Assembly: GCA_947166385.1 (NCBI GenBank)
Contig: CAMVEB010000016.1
Coordinates: 19,168-83,167, forward strand
Length of the DNA: 64,000 nucleotides
Direction of reading: 5' to 3'
Source of the DNA: an uncultured Clostridia bacterium
GTDB taxonomy: Bacteria; Bacillota; Clostridia; Christensenellales; Aristaeellaceae
Shown here: one piece after another, positions 18,693-27,813 of the stretch
How the letters are laid out: every line of letters starts with the position of its first letter
How positions within the stretch are numbered: position 1 is the first letter of the stretch
The notes under the pieces: generated by a model
The model's input: only the letters and a program-made list of their open reading frames with translations
Databases searched by the model: none
What the model was told of the DNA's origin: nothing
Translations under genes and position numbers: made by a program

Positions 18693-19496
18693 TCACACAT
18701 ACAGAATCAGGTTGTCTTTCTTTTTTGCGTAGGCCCACAGGCCGGCCGCGGTGAACACAATGCCGACCACCGCACCCCGCAGCAGCATCATGGGTTTGGG
18801 CCACTGATGGAACAGGAAGATATACCGCGACATCTCCACAAAGTAGTACGCCGGATTGAAATTGCGGATAATGATCTGCAGGGTGTTCGGCAGGTTCTCC
18901 AGCGGATAGAACAGCGCCGTCATGTAGAACCACAGGGTGGTGAATACCGAGTAGAGATACCGTGTATCCCGGATATAAACCTGGGCGATCGCCAGCAGCG
19001 AGCCGAATCCGAAGCTGAACAGGAACATCTCCAGGCACACCACCGGAAACATGATCAGATGAATGCTCGGGAATGTTTTCGTGAAAATCAGCACCAGCGC
19101 AAAGGCGCACAACTGGAACAGGAAGTTCACCACCGAGCTGCCCATGCTGGCCAGCGGAAAAATATAGTACGGAACCCGGGTTTTGCGCATCAGCTTGCCG
19201 TTGCCCGTGATCGACCGAAGCATGGATCCGACGCAGTCTGTTATGAAGGAATACATCACCCGGCCGGCCATTAAATACACCGGGAAATTCTGGATCTTGT
19301 TATGGAACATCCGCGAGAACACAATTGTCATGATGATCATCGACAGCAGGGGGTTCAGCACGCACCACACATACCCCAGCATGCTCTGGCGGTATTTCTT
19401 CTTCAGTTCTCTGGAGATCAGATTCTTCAGCAGCGGAATATATTTGATTCCGTTGGTTACAGTCAGCCTGAATTTCTGCTTAAATGTCAGCTCCAT
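18693..19496 (-). CDS. ABC-2 polysaccharide export permease (Wzm/TagG type)
   Basis: A 267-residue membrane protein with six predicted helices and the ABC-2 family signature: a basic amphipathic start followed by LISRELKKKYRQSMLGYVW, and the loop SVFTTLWFYMTALFYPLENLP. It forms the channel for glycan export with the ATPase downstream. The ATG at 19496 has GGAGG six bases upstream; the GTG at 19502 touches the Shine-Dalgarno sequence and is rejected. A near-consensus promoter lies at 19560-19588. Confidence 0.9.
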   Translation of the reverse strand: MELTFKQKFRLTVTNGIKYIPLLKNLISRELKKKYRQSMLGYVWCVLNPLLSMIIMTIVFSRMFHNKIQNFPVYLMAGRVMYSFITDCVGSMLRSITGNGKLMRKTRVPYYIFPLASMGSSVVNFLFQLCAFALVLIFTKTFPSIHLIMFPVVCLEMFLFSFGFGSLLAIAQVYIRDTRYLYSVFTTLWFYMTALFYPLENLPNTLQIIIRNFNPAYYFVEMSRYIFLFHQWPKPMMLLRGAVVGIVFTAAGLWAYAKKKDNLILYV

Positions 19497-19559
19497 GATC
19501 ACCCTCCTGTCCGGCAGATTGTTTCCGAATCCATCAGGTCCGCAATGAAGGGACGATTT

Positions 19560-19588
19560 ATTTTATCGCCATTCAGAGAGACTGTCAA
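19560..19588 (-). promoter_or_regulatory. Promoter of the first ABC exporter operon
   Basis: Minus strand TTGACA (19588-19583), 17-bp spacer, TAAAAT (19565-19560). It starts right after the terminator at 19604-19626. Confidence 0.8.
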
Positions 19589-19603
19589 ATCACACTGCAA
19601 AAA

Positions 19604-19626
19604 CGGAGCCTGCGCCGCAGGCTCCG
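19604..19626 (-). terminator. Rho-independent terminator of the Big_2 operon
   Basis: Perfect 11-bp inverted repeat CGGAGCCTGCG / CGCAGGCTCCG around one base, followed on the minus strand by TTTTTG. It lies 56 bp after the Big_2 gene stop. Confidence 0.88.
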
Positions 19627-19682
19627 AAAACTGGTCGCTCATTCGTCCTGACCGGGCAGATCCGTTCCGCCTGATCGTTGGG

Positions 19683-22454
19683 TCATTTAACAGTCACCGT
19701 GATGTTCACAAACTTCCCGCTTCCATCTGTGGCAGAAACTGTAATCACGCACTTTCCGTAGGAGATCGCGTGGATCACGCCGTCTTCGTTCACCGAGGCA
19801 ACGCTCGGATCGCTGCTGGTGTATTCCAGCTCGGGATTGGAGGCGTTCTTCGGCGACACCTTTGCGTTCAGGTAGAAGGTTTCGCTTTCCTCGCCGACTT
19901 CCATCACAATGTTTGTCTTCTTGACGGTAATGGTCTTCACGAGGATCGCCTTGACCGTGATGATGCAGGTCGCCTTCTTGCCGCTGCCGTCAATGGAGGA
20001 AGCGGTTATCGTACAGGTGCCGGGAGCCACAGCGGTGACCATGCCGAAATCGTCCACCTTCGCAACCTTCGGGTTGCTGCTGCTCCATTCAATCGTCTGT
20101 TCGCCGGCATCCTTCGGGGAGATCTTCGTCTTCAGCTGGAAGGTCACCGTCTCCATGTACTTCAGCACCAGTTCCTTCTTCGTCGGAGAGATCGTCAGCG
20201 TCTTGATCGGCTTGTAGATGACCGTCACGGCGCAGCGGGCCTCAATCGCGCTGTTATCCACCGTCCGGGCGGTAATGGTGCACTTGCCGACTCCCTGGAT
20301 CGTCACCAGACCGCCGCTGACCGTCGCCACACTGGGCGTGCTGGTTTCCCAGATGATCTGTTTGTTGTACGCGTCGGTCGGAGTCACCTTGGCCTTCAGC
20401 AGGAATGTCTGTACCTTTGCCGGATCATAGGCGATGACCTTTTCGGTGATGTTCAGCTTCACCTGGGCAATGTTCGGTTTCTTGACAGTCAGCGTCATCG
20501 AGGCGGAAACGCCGTCCTCCTCCGTGCGGGCGGTGATTGTACAGACGCCCGGGCCAACGGCGGTTACCAGGCCGGTATCGGTCACTGTCGCCACTTTATC
20601 GTCAGAGCTGACCCACTCCAGCGTATACTCCGCTTCCGGCGGATCCACCTTCGCGCGCAGCTGGTAAGTCGGGAACGGATTGCTCACCGTCATCTCCAGC
20701 GTCTTTTTCTTCACGTTCAGCTTGATGGACTCCACGATGGAGGAAGTCACCGTCACATAGCAGTAGGCTTTCGCGCCGCTGCCGTCCTTCGCCTTCACGG
20801 TAATCTTGCAGGTGCCGGGAGAAATGCCGGTGATCAGGCCCTTCTTGTTCACGGTGGCCACGTTCGTATTGTTGCTCTTATAGGAAACCTCCTGGTTCGG
20901 ATTGTCCGCCGGGACGAAAATCGGTACAAGCTGGGCCGTCGCTGCCACGCCGTCCGTCAGGTACAGCGTCACCTTGTTCAGGTTCAGGTTCAGCTGGGTC
21001 GTTCCTTTGAAAGTGACTGTCACTTTGCAGGTGTCGAAAGCGCCGCCGCCGTCCGTGGCCTTACAGGTAATCTTGCAGGTACCGTATCCCACCGCGGTGA
21101 CCAGGCCGTACTCATCCACGGTCGCCACGTTCTCATCACTGCTGCTCCAAACCAGATCGTCATCCGTCACGGAGGCAGGGGATATTGTCGCCGACAGCTG
21201 TGCCGTCGGCATCGCGCCGTCTTTCGTCACATACAGCTTCAGGGAGTTCTCGCTCAGCTGCACAGTGGTAATCAGGATTTCCTTGACCGTGATTTTCATT
21301 TCCGCCTTGGCGCCGTATCCGTCACCCGCGGTAACACGGATCGTGCAGGTGCCGGGGCCGACAGCCGTCACCAGGCCGATATCGTTCACTGTCGCCACGG
21401 TCGGATCGCTGGTGGAGTAGAGCAGGCTCTGATCTGCCGCGTCAGCCGGATAAACGGTGGGAATAATCTGCCAGGTGACTTTCTCGTCTTTCTTCATCAC
21501 CATCGTCTTGCTGTATTTGTTCAGCGTGATGGAGGTAACCTGGCCGCTGGTCACCTTGATCGTGCATTCTCCGATGACGCCGCTGCCATCCAGGGCCACT
21601 GCCCTGATCTTGCATTTGCCGACGCCCACCGCCGTCACCAGACCGTATTCATCGACTTCGGCAACGCTTTCCTTGCTGCTCTCCCACTCAAAGGAGGTAT
21701 CCGCCGCGTCAGCAGGTTCCACAAGCGCCGCCAGCAGCAGCTCGTCTCCCAGCTGCATGTCCGCTTTTTCCGGCGTGACGGTAATCTTCTCTACCATCTT
21801 TTCGGAAACCACCACAGGCACCGTAACGCTGTGGCCGCTTCCGTCCGCTGTGGACACCGTGATGGTACAGGTACCCTCTCCGATGCCGGTAATCACGCCG
21901 CCGCTTACCTTCGCCACCTTGATGTCGGAGGAAACGTAGTTCAGCGTCTTGTCCGCCGCGTTGGCCGGCTCAACCTTCGTCGTCAGCGTATATGTCGGCA
22001 GCAGTCCTGTGCCTAATAACAGCTTCACGCCTTTCGTCGATTCCTTCACCGTCAGCTTTGTCACCTTCTGCTGCAGCCCTGTCTCACCGCACACGATACA
22101 GGTGCCGTAACCGTTCACCGTATGGAATTCCGGCCCCAGCAGAATCTTGCCGCAGTCCGCGCAAACCTGGGTATGCCGCAGGGTGTCGGTCTTGTATTCC
22201 AGGTCGGTATGGTGCTGCTCGGTGTTCACACCTGTGGCGCCACAGACATCGCAGGTGCCGCTCGGCTCCGTGCAGGGCGCTCCGTGCCGCTGCTTGATGA
22301 CTTTTCCGCAGATTTTGCACGTCAGCGTGTGATACTTGTTGTCCAGTTTTGTTGCGTTCTGGTACTGGTGGTTGCAGGCAGCCTGGGCCGTCACGGACCA
22401 GACGAGCGCCAGAGCCAGCGCCAGGACGATCATCCATACAAGACGACGCTTCAT
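19683..22454 (-). CDS. Secreted protein with nine Big_2 (Ig-like) repeats and Cys-rich N-terminus
   Basis: A 923-residue secreted protein. Signal peptide at residues 1-25, then three Cys/His modules (CKICGK, CDVCGATG, CADCGK, CIVCGETG) that look like structural zinc ribbons. From about residue 115 there are nine bacterial Ig-like group 2 repeats of about 88 residues, each with a YxSSDxxVATVxxxGLVTAVGPGTC-like core (written here as pattern). No sorting signal or membrane anchor is visible at the C-terminus. The ATG at 22454 has GGAGGG upstream. It follows two GT2 genes by 46 bp in one operon and ends at a strong terminator. Likely an adhesin or surface-layer component; partner unknown. Confidence 0.85.
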   Translation of the reverse strand: MKRRLVWMIVLALALALVWSVTAQAACNHQYQNATKLDNKYHTLTCKICGKVIKQRHGAPCTEPSGTCDVCGATGVNTEQHHTDLEYKTDTLRHTQVCADCGKILLGPEFHTVNGYGTCIVCGETGLQQKVTKLTVKESTKGVKLLLGTGLLPTYTLTTKVEPANAADKTLNYVSSDIKVAKVSGGVITGIGEGTCTITVSTADGSGHSVTVPVVVSEKMVEKITVTPEKADMQLGDELLLAALVEPADAADTSFEWESSKESVAEVDEYGLVTAVGVGKCKIRAVALDGSGVIGECTIKVTSGQVTSITLNKYSKTMVMKKDEKVTWQIIPTVYPADAADQSLLYSTSDPTVATVNDIGLVTAVGPGTCTIRVTAGDGYGAKAEMKITVKEILITTVQLSENSLKLYVTKDGAMPTAQLSATISPASVTDDDLVWSSSDENVATVDEYGLVTAVGYGTCKITCKATDGGGAFDTCKVTVTFKGTTQLNLNLNKVTLYLTDGVAATAQLVPIFVPADNPNQEVSYKSNNTNVATVNKKGLITGISPGTCKITVKAKDGSGAKAYCYVTVTSSIVESIKLNVKKKTLEMTVSNPFPTYQLRAKVDPPEAEYTLEWVSSDDKVATVTDTGLVTAVGPGVCTITARTEEDGVSASMTLTVKKPNIAQVKLNITEKVIAYDPAKVQTFLLKAKVTPTDAYNKQIIWETSTPSVATVSGGLVTIQGVGKCTITARTVDNSAIEARCAVTVIYKPIKTLTISPTKKELVLKYMETVTFQLKTKISPKDAGEQTIEWSSSNPKVAKVDDFGMVTAVAPGTCTITASSIDGSGKKATCIITVKAILVKTITVKKTNIVMEVGEESETFYLNAKVSPKNASNPELEYTSSDPSVASVNEDGVIHAISYGKCVITVSATDGSGKFVNITVTVK

Positions 22455-22500
22455 GATGGTTCCCTCCATTTTTGTTGATTCAAAGTATATCCCTCATGGT

Positions 22501-23481
22501 TCACTGGTGCGTATACTGAGCATAGCTCATCTTCTGAATCTGCAGCAGCTTCTGGTAATCCCGGGGATTGTCAAAGTAGCTCTCCGGCCGGTTCATCAGG
22601 CCGAATTCCTCCAGCCACTCTTCCTTCAGTCGGTTGAACAGCTTCTCCTGCGTCGCCGGCGCCAGGGATCCCAGGTTCCAAAGCGTTGCGTGCAGCGCGT
22701 AGTTCACAAAATCCTGCTCCAGCTCACTCCACAGTCCCCGGTCCCGCACAAAGTCCCGTACGCGGATCAGCGCGTCGTGGTAGCAGTGCCAGCTGTTCTC
22801 CCGGGTGTTGGACAGCGAGGATCCGACGTTCTTCCGGTGGTGCGCCAGCTTCTCATCAATCCAGGCGATCCGCTCGGCAATCACCACCGCCGAAAACACG
22901 AAGGCCATGTCGTTCGTCGTCCGCTGAACCTGGAAGGTCAGTTGGTTGCTTTTCACGAAGTCTGTGTCGTACAGCTTGTCCCATGCCCATCCGATAAAAA
23001 CCCGGAAGGGGTTGTTTGTCATAGCCCGACGGTGAAAAGGCTCCCAGGGCGGCAGCGCGTCCTTGTCAATGTGTTTTGCCGCCTTGTATTTCTGCTCGTC
23101 GTTCAGGTACAGGTCCGAGTCAAAGGCGACAAACTGGGCTTTGGTTTCCTTCAGCTTGTTGTACGCTTTCTCCAGCATGTTCAGCTCAAAGAAATCGTCG
23201 GAATCCAGGAAGCTCAGCGTTTCCCCCGTGGCGACGGCCAGCCCGGTGTTCCGGGCCATCCCGGCGCTGCCGTTCTTCTGCGTCAGCACCGTCACCCGGG
23301 CATCCTTTTCCGCGTATTCCCGCAGAATCGCCAGGGATCCGTCCGTGGATCCGTCGTCCACGGCAATGACCTCAATATTCTCCAGCGTCTGCGCCAGCAC
23401 GCTGTCCACGCAGGGTCGCAGGTAATCCTCCACGTTGTATACCGGAATAATGACCGATACCAGCGGTCTCGTCTCGCTCAT
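22501..23481 (-). CDS. GT2 family glycosyltransferase, 326 residues
   Basis: A GT-A glycosyltransferase with the WaaV/EpsJ-like start MSETRPLVSVIIPVYNVEDY, AVDDGSTDGSL and a FLDSDDFFE metal-binding site. The remaining 200 residues are helical, as in family members that modify capsule or teichoic acid glycans. The start is at 23481, overlapping the upstream GT2 stop by ATGA; the longer upstream frame is a shadow of that gene. Paired with the gene at 23478-24572, to which it is clearly related, so the two probably act in sequence on one glycan. Confidence 0.86.
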   Translation of the reverse strand: MSETRPLVSVIIPVYNVEDYLRPCVDSVLAQTLENIEVIAVDDGSTDGSLAILREYAEKDARVTVLTQKNGSAGMARNTGLAVATGETLSFLDSDDFFELNMLEKAYNKLKETKAQFVAFDSDLYLNDEQKYKAAKHIDKDALPPWEPFHRRAMTNNPFRVFIGWAWDKLYDTDFVKSNQLTFQVQRTTNDMAFVFSAVVIAERIAWIDEKLAHHRKNVGSSLSNTRENSWHCYHDALIRVRDFVRDRGLWSELEQDFVNYALHATLWNLGSLAPATQEKLFNRLKEEWLEEFGLMNRPESYFDNPRDYQKLLQIQKMSYAQYTHQ

Positions 23482-24572
23482 TTCCGAACCACCCTCCTTA
23501 CCAGGGAGCGCGCCTTGCGCGGAATTGCCGTCAGCTTGCGCCCCAGCTTGTAGCTCCGGGAGTTCAGGATCAGGTTCAGCTCGTCCCGGTCTGTCGGATC
23601 CATGTTCGCCGCGCTGCGAACCTGGCCTTTCATCAGATTCTGCGCCTGGTTCCACTCGCCGGGACGGAAATCCTCGGCCCGGAACTCACCCCGCTTCATA
23701 CCCCAGCGCAGTTCCTTGCCAATCTGCCGCTGGTATTCCTCGACAAAGCTCGGGGCAATCCGCTTCAGCGTCGCGTTATAGTTATGGAAGCGCTTCCGCC
23801 AGTATACTCCCTTGATCTTTTCCCAGGTTTCCGGATCCTTTCGCAGAATCCCCTTGATGTAGTCATATTCCATGTTGATGGCATAGACCTTGGAAGGATT
23901 CCGGACGGAGGAATTCGGGTTGTCCCGCCGTACCCGGTACAGCGGCCGGTGGATAATCATCGCACGCTCGGCATACAGGAACGTCTGGAACCAGAAACCG
24001 TTGTCCTGGAAGGCTGCGCCGGGCGTTTCCTGGTGCCGGATCCCTTTCTCCCGCAGGAATTCCAGGCGGTAAATCCCGCTCCAGGTATTCATAATCCAGA
24101 AGAAGGAGCTCAGTTTCTCCATCGGCTTGAAAACGAATCCGTAATCATCCAGGTCCTGGGAGAGATGGGCGTAGGTGTAAGTCTCCGTTTCTTCCTTCTC
24201 ATTGGTTTCAAATTTGTAGAAGTCTGCCTTGATGAAGTCAAGCTTGTGCTCTTTTGCCGGCAGATACAGATCCTCGTACATGTTCAGAGCAATGAAATCG
24301 TCCGGCTCCACGATGCCGATATATTCGCCCGTCGCCCTGTCCAGCCCGATGTTCATGGCCATGCCATAGCCGCCGTTTTCCTTGTCGACGATAGTAATCC
24401 GCTTGTCCAGCTCGGCGAATTCCTTCAGGATAGCCAGGGATCCGTCGGTGGATCCGTCGTTGATGCAGATAATCTCAATATCCTTCAGCGTCTGCCGGAC
24501 AATGCTGTCCATGCAGGCGCGCAGATAAGGCTCCACGTTGTATACCGGCACAATCACCGATACTTTCGGCAT
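23478..24572 (-). CDS. GT2 family glycosyltransferase with C-terminal basic tail
   Basis: A 364-residue GT-A glycosyltransferase: MPKVSVIVPVYNVEPYLRAC, ICINDGSTDGSL and GIVEPDDFIALNMYE, where the metal site reads EPDD. It closely resembles the gene at 26698-27813 (both have EPDDF, KLDFIKADFYKF-like and GAAFQDNGFWFQTF segments). The last 40 residues hold the SRSYKLGRKL motif and a strongly basic helix that recurs in several glycan genes here. ATG 24572 has GGAGGG 8 bases upstream and a TTGACA-TATAAA promoter 70 bp away. Confidence 0.87.
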   Translation of the reverse strand: MPKVSVIVPVYNVEPYLRACMDSIVRQTLKDIEIICINDGSTDGSLAILKEFAELDKRITIVDKENGGYGMAMNIGLDRATGEYIGIVEPDDFIALNMYEDLYLPAKEHKLDFIKADFYKFETNEKEETETYTYAHLSQDLDDYGFVFKPMEKLSSFFWIMNTWSGIYRLEFLREKGIRHQETPGAAFQDNGFWFQTFLYAERAMIIHRPLYRVRRDNPNSSVRNPSKVYAINMEYDYIKGILRKDPETWEKIKGVYWRKRFHNYNATLKRIAPSFVEEYQRQIGKELRWGMKRGEFRAEDFRPGEWNQAQNLMKGQVRSAANMDPTDRDELNLILNSRSYKLGRKLTAIPRKARSLVRRVVRK

Positions 24573-24640
24573 ACAAAAACCCTCCATCCGGCTTGGTCTG
24601 TCACCTGGGCATACTTTGGCCTATACCGATATTCCCTATA

Positions 24641-24669
24641 TTTATAACAAATATATGAACCTCTGTCAA
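24641..24669 (-). promoter_or_regulatory. Promoter of the GT2-GT2-Big_2 operon
   Basis: Minus strand TTGACA (24669-24664), 17-bp spacer, TATAAA (24646-24641). Confidence 0.78.
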
Positions 24670-24707
24670 CTTTTTTATGAACCGTCGTCTGCTTTTTTAT
24701 AACAAAT
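24641..24707. repeat. Twelve-bp direct repeats in the divergent promoter region
   Basis: TTTATAACAAAT occurs at 24641-24652 and again at 24696-24707, 55 bp apart (about five helical turns). Between them, ATGAACC occurs twice (24655-24661 and 24677-24683). The first copy overlaps the -10 of the minus-strand promoter, so these could be binding sites for a regulator. The stretch is strikingly AT-rich against its surroundings. Confidence 0.5.
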
Positions 24708-24764
24708 TATGACTCTCCGGCGACATTTTCTTCTCTTTTGACATCTGGCGTCCCTCTTCTTTCC

Positions 24765-24793
24765 TTGACAGGGATCATGTTTTGTGGGATATT
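24765..24793 (+). promoter_or_regulatory. Candidate promoter of the asparagine-synthase-like gene
   Basis: Plus strand TTGACA (24765-24770), 17-bp spacer, GATATT (24788-24793, four of six consensus bases), 42 bp ahead of the ATG. Confidence 0.45.
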
Positions 24794-24834
24794 TATGGAA
24801 ACCGGAAAACAATTCCCGCAAAGGAGCGTGCAGT

Positions 24835-26697
24835 ATGGTATTTCGTCCTGAGGATGCCTTTTTTATCCTTGATTCCGAGCATCTGGAAGAGGCCCGTTCC
24901 GCCTTCTACGGCTTTACCTATCTGGACGATGCGGTCACCGATCGGCTGGAGGATCTGCGGGGCCGCGAGCCGGAAGCAGACGGGGCCTGGGTGTATGTCC
25001 GCCGGGAAGACGGGAAGATTACCGTTACCCAGGATTTCATGGGCAGCTACGGCCTGTATTTGTACCGGCAGGGGGAGTATTTCGCCCTCAGCAATTCTTT
25101 CCTTTATCTGGTGGAATACCTGCGCTCCCGCCGTCCGCTGACGCTGAATAAGGAGTATGCGGATTATCTGCTGATTGCGGATCTGTGCTCCAATGTATTT
25201 GACGCTACCCTCGTGCAGGAAATCACGCTGCTGGACCGCGGCGCCGCTGTTGAGATCTGGATTCCGGAGCGGGTGCTTCGCATCCGCGTGACGGACTATC
25301 TGGAGAACACTGTGGACCCCGCTTCTCCGGGAGGACTGGCAATTCTCGATGGCTGGCGGGATAAATGGGTCCGGAGGATTCAGCACATCGCCGCCGAATC
25401 CGGCTATATCCGGACGGATCTGTCCGGCGGCTTTGATTCCCGGGAAACGCTGACCCTGTTCCTGTCCTCCGGGATTGATCTGAATGAGATCCAGATATTT
25501 TCGAACAAAGACGGGCTCCATACCCATTCCGAGGACTTCCAGATCGCTTCCCGCATCGCGGAACACTACGGTTTTCAGCTGAATGGCAATAAATTCCGCG
25601 GGCTGCGGACCGAACCCTGCACCCTGGACGAAATCCTGAATATCTGCTTCTATGTAAAGCTGGGTTTTCATAAACAGATGTATTATACCCACGAAAAGCG
25701 GATTGACCGGAAATATACCTTCACCGGGAATGCCGGCGCCTGCATCCGGGACTTCCGCGGCGTTTACGGCAACCTGCCGCAGGACTGCATCCAAAAGGCG
25801 GAAACGCTCCCACGTGCTTTCAGCAAGCTTCCCCCGGATGTCCGGGATGCCATCCAGCAGTCCGCGCATCGCCTGATGGAGCGTTCGTTCCAGACGCTCC
25901 GGCAGAAGTTTGCTGATTTCGGCCGTCCGCTGCCGGAGGATGAACTGACCCAGAACCTGAACCGGGAGACCCGCTGCCGCCATCATTTCGGGAAATCTGT
26001 CGCCATCCAGCACCTGGTGAACGGCATCACCGTCTCGCCTCTGCTGGATCCGGATCTGTTCCGCCTCAAGCTGAAGACAGAGCAATGTCCTGATTACAAC
26101 CTGCTGTCCACCCTGATTCTGGAGCGTTTTGCGCCCGGCATCATGGACTTCGGGTTTGACGGTGGCCGCAGCGTCGCCCCGGAAACCATCGCTTTTGTGA
26201 AAGCGCTGAATGAAAAGTATCCCTGTCCGCCGCCGCCTGCCCTGCCGGCCGGTTTCGCCTTCCCGGACCGCACCCCGGAACCCGAAAAGAAAAAGAACGT
26301 CCTGCCGAAGGGGACGCCGGATGAAACGCTTCGCGCTGCGTTCCGGTCCGAAGAATTCCGCCGCCTGTTCGATTCCGTCTATGATGATTCCGTCTACCGG
26401 GCTGTGGAGAAAGACCTGTCCACACGCAGCTATTTCCCGCTGTCCATTGTGAATATCGCCCTGGCCATCGGTAAAGTGCAGCGCGATGTGGAAATTTCCG
26501 CGCTCTGCATGCCTTTCGCCGGCTACCTGCGGGAGCAGGCCGCGCGCGGGCGGAAAGAGGCGGAAGAAAAAGAAAGAGAAAAAGAAAAGGCAGCTGCCGC
26601 TGCAGCCGCCGTACAGGAAGCTTCTCCGCCTTCCCCGCCTTCACAGGAAGGCCTCCTGCAGAAAGCGATTCACACGCTCCGTAAAACGTCCCACTGA
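24835..26697 (+). CDS. Asparagine-synthase-like PP-loop protein lacking the glutaminase cysteine
   Basis: A 620-residue protein. Residues 1-110 resemble the Ntn glutamine amidotransferase half of asparagine synthase (TVTQDFMGSYGLYLYRQGEY matches the usual ARDxxGxxPLYY region), but the essential N-terminal Cys is absent: the frame begins Met-Val-Phe. About residues 197-203 are SGGFDSR, the PP-loop that binds ATP, and the synthase-like domain runs to about 470. The tail is coiled coil and Ala/Glu/Lys-rich. ATG 24835 has AAGGAG 8 bases upstream. Relatives in O-antigen clusters amidate uronic acids; here ammonia or another nucleophile would have to be used. Specific function is inference. Confidence 0.65.
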   Translation: MVFRPEDAFFILDSEHLEEARSAFYGFTYLDDAVTDRLEDLRGREPEADGAWVYVRREDGKITVTQDFMGSYGLYLYRQGEYFALSNSFLYLVEYLRSRRPLTLNKEYADYLLIADLCSNVFDATLVQEITLLDRGAAVEIWIPERVLRIRVTDYLENTVDPASPGGLAILDGWRDKWVRRIQHIAAESGYIRTDLSGGFDSRETLTLFLSSGIDLNEIQIFSNKDGLHTHSEDFQIASRIAEHYGFQLNGNKFRGLRTEPCTLDEILNICFYVKLGFHKQMYYTHEKRIDRKYTFTGNAGACIRDFRGVYGNLPQDCIQKAETLPRAFSKLPPDVRDAIQQSAHRLMERSFQTLRQKFADFGRPLPEDELTQNLNRETRCRHHFGKSVAIQHLVNGITVSPLLDPDLFRLKLKTEQCPDYNLLSTLILERFAPGIMDFGFDGGRSVAPETIAFVKALNEKYPCPPPPALPAGFAFPDRTPEPEKKKNVLPKGTPDETLRAAFRSEEFRRLFDSVYDDSVYRAVEKDLSTRSYFPLSIVNIALAIGKVQRDVEISALCMPFAGYLREQAARGRKEAEEKEREKEKAAAAAAAVQEASPPSPPSQEGLLQKAIHTLRKTSH

Positions 26698-27813
26698 TCA
26701 CCCGCGGATCTTCTCCGCAATATATCGGACCACGCCTGCGGCGCCCTGCTTTTTCAGCAGGCGCACGCCGCTCTGAATCCGCCGGCTCAGTCCGGTGGTT
26801 TTTTCATAGGCCCGATCCGCCGCTTCCTTTTTCATCAGCCCTTCACAAACCTTTTCCGGATCCTCCAGGATCTGTTCCAGCGTCTCCCAGTCCTCTGGCT
26901 GCAGGTAATTCCTGTCCATCTTTCCTTGCCGGAAAGGCTCCGCCAGTTCTTCCCGCATATGCCGCAGGTAGGGCAGCTTCCGCTCCGTCGGCAGCCGGTC
27001 CAGCGTCAGCGTCATGCTGTAGTACTGCTTATCGTACAGGATGCTTTCGTATTCCGCCAGCAGCGCCGGATCCCTGGCCAGCCAGTCATGAATCCAGTGG
27101 AATTCATCGGTCACGCACCGTTCTTTTCCCTGGCTCAGGGAAGAAGAGTCCGGATTGTCTACCCGGTAGTGGTACAGCCGTTCCGGCAGGAATCGCACCT
27201 TTTCTCCCAGGCAGAAGGTCTGGAAGTAGAACCCGTTGTCCTGGAAGGACGCGCCGGGGGATTCATGATGCCGGATATGATGCGCGTTCAGGAATTCCCG
27301 GCGATAGATCCCGGTCCACGTGTTGATCGGGAAAAAGAAGCAGGCCTTCTCCTTCCCCGGTGTCAGCGTCCGGTGGTACCAGCTGTCGTCCGGCGCCAGG
27401 CGCACCGGCCCTTCCCGCATGGCCCTGTTTGTCTCCTGGCGGAACTGGATAAAGTCGCTTTTTACGAAATCCAGTTCGTACTCTTTCGCTTCTTTGTACA
27501 GCCGCTCGAACATCACCGGCGAGACAAAGTCGTCCGGTTCCAGAATTCCGATATACTCCCCTTTCGCCCAGTCGATTCCGACGTTCATCGTGTGGCCGTA
27601 GCCGGTGTTTTCCTTTTCAATGATTTTAAACCGCCGGTCCGCCGCGGCAAATTCCTTCATGATCCGGAGCGATCCGTCCGTGGACCCGTCGTCCAGCACC
27701 AGGAACTCTATGTCCCGCAGCGTCTGCCGCCGCAGGCTTTCCAGCGCCTCCCCCAGGTATTTCTCCACGTTCATCACCGGCACCAGTACTGATACCTTCG
27801 GGGTTCTGCTCAT
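26698..27813 (-). CDS. GT2 family glycosyltransferase, 371 residues
   Basis: A GT-A glycosyltransferase with MSRTPKVSVLVPVMNVEKYL, LVLDDGSTDGSL and ILEPDDFVSPVMFE. It is a paralogue of the enzyme at 23478-24572 through most of its length, including the long insertion with a GASFQDNGFYFQTF element. Its start overlaps the upstream stop by ATGA and its stop abuts the stop of the convergent asparagine-synthase-like gene with no spacer. The C-terminal helix is basic. Donor sugar unknown. Confidence 0.87.
   Translation of the reverse strand: MSRTPKVSVLVPVMNVEKYLGEALESLRRQTLRDIEFLVLDDGSTDGSLRIMKEFAAADRRFKIIEKENTGYGHTMNVGIDWAKGEYIGILEPDDFVSPVMFERLYKEAKEYELDFVKSDFIQFRQETNRAMREGPVRLAPDDSWYHRTLTPGKEKACFFFPINTWTGIYRREFLNAHHIRHHESPGASFQDNGFYFQTFCLGEKVRFLPERLYHYRVDNPDSSSLSQGKERCVTDEFHWIHDWLARDPALLAEYESILYDKQYYSMTLTLDRLPTERKLPYLRHMREELAEPFRQGKMDRNYLQPEDWETLEQILEDPEKVCEGLMKKEAADRAYEKTTGLSRRIQSGVRLLKKQGAAGVVRYIAEKIRG

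Noticed and set aside
19302..22016. A 904-codon plus-strand frame with His/Arg-rich repeats
   Set aside because: The repeats are the antisense image of the nine Big_2 repeats. There is no start signal.
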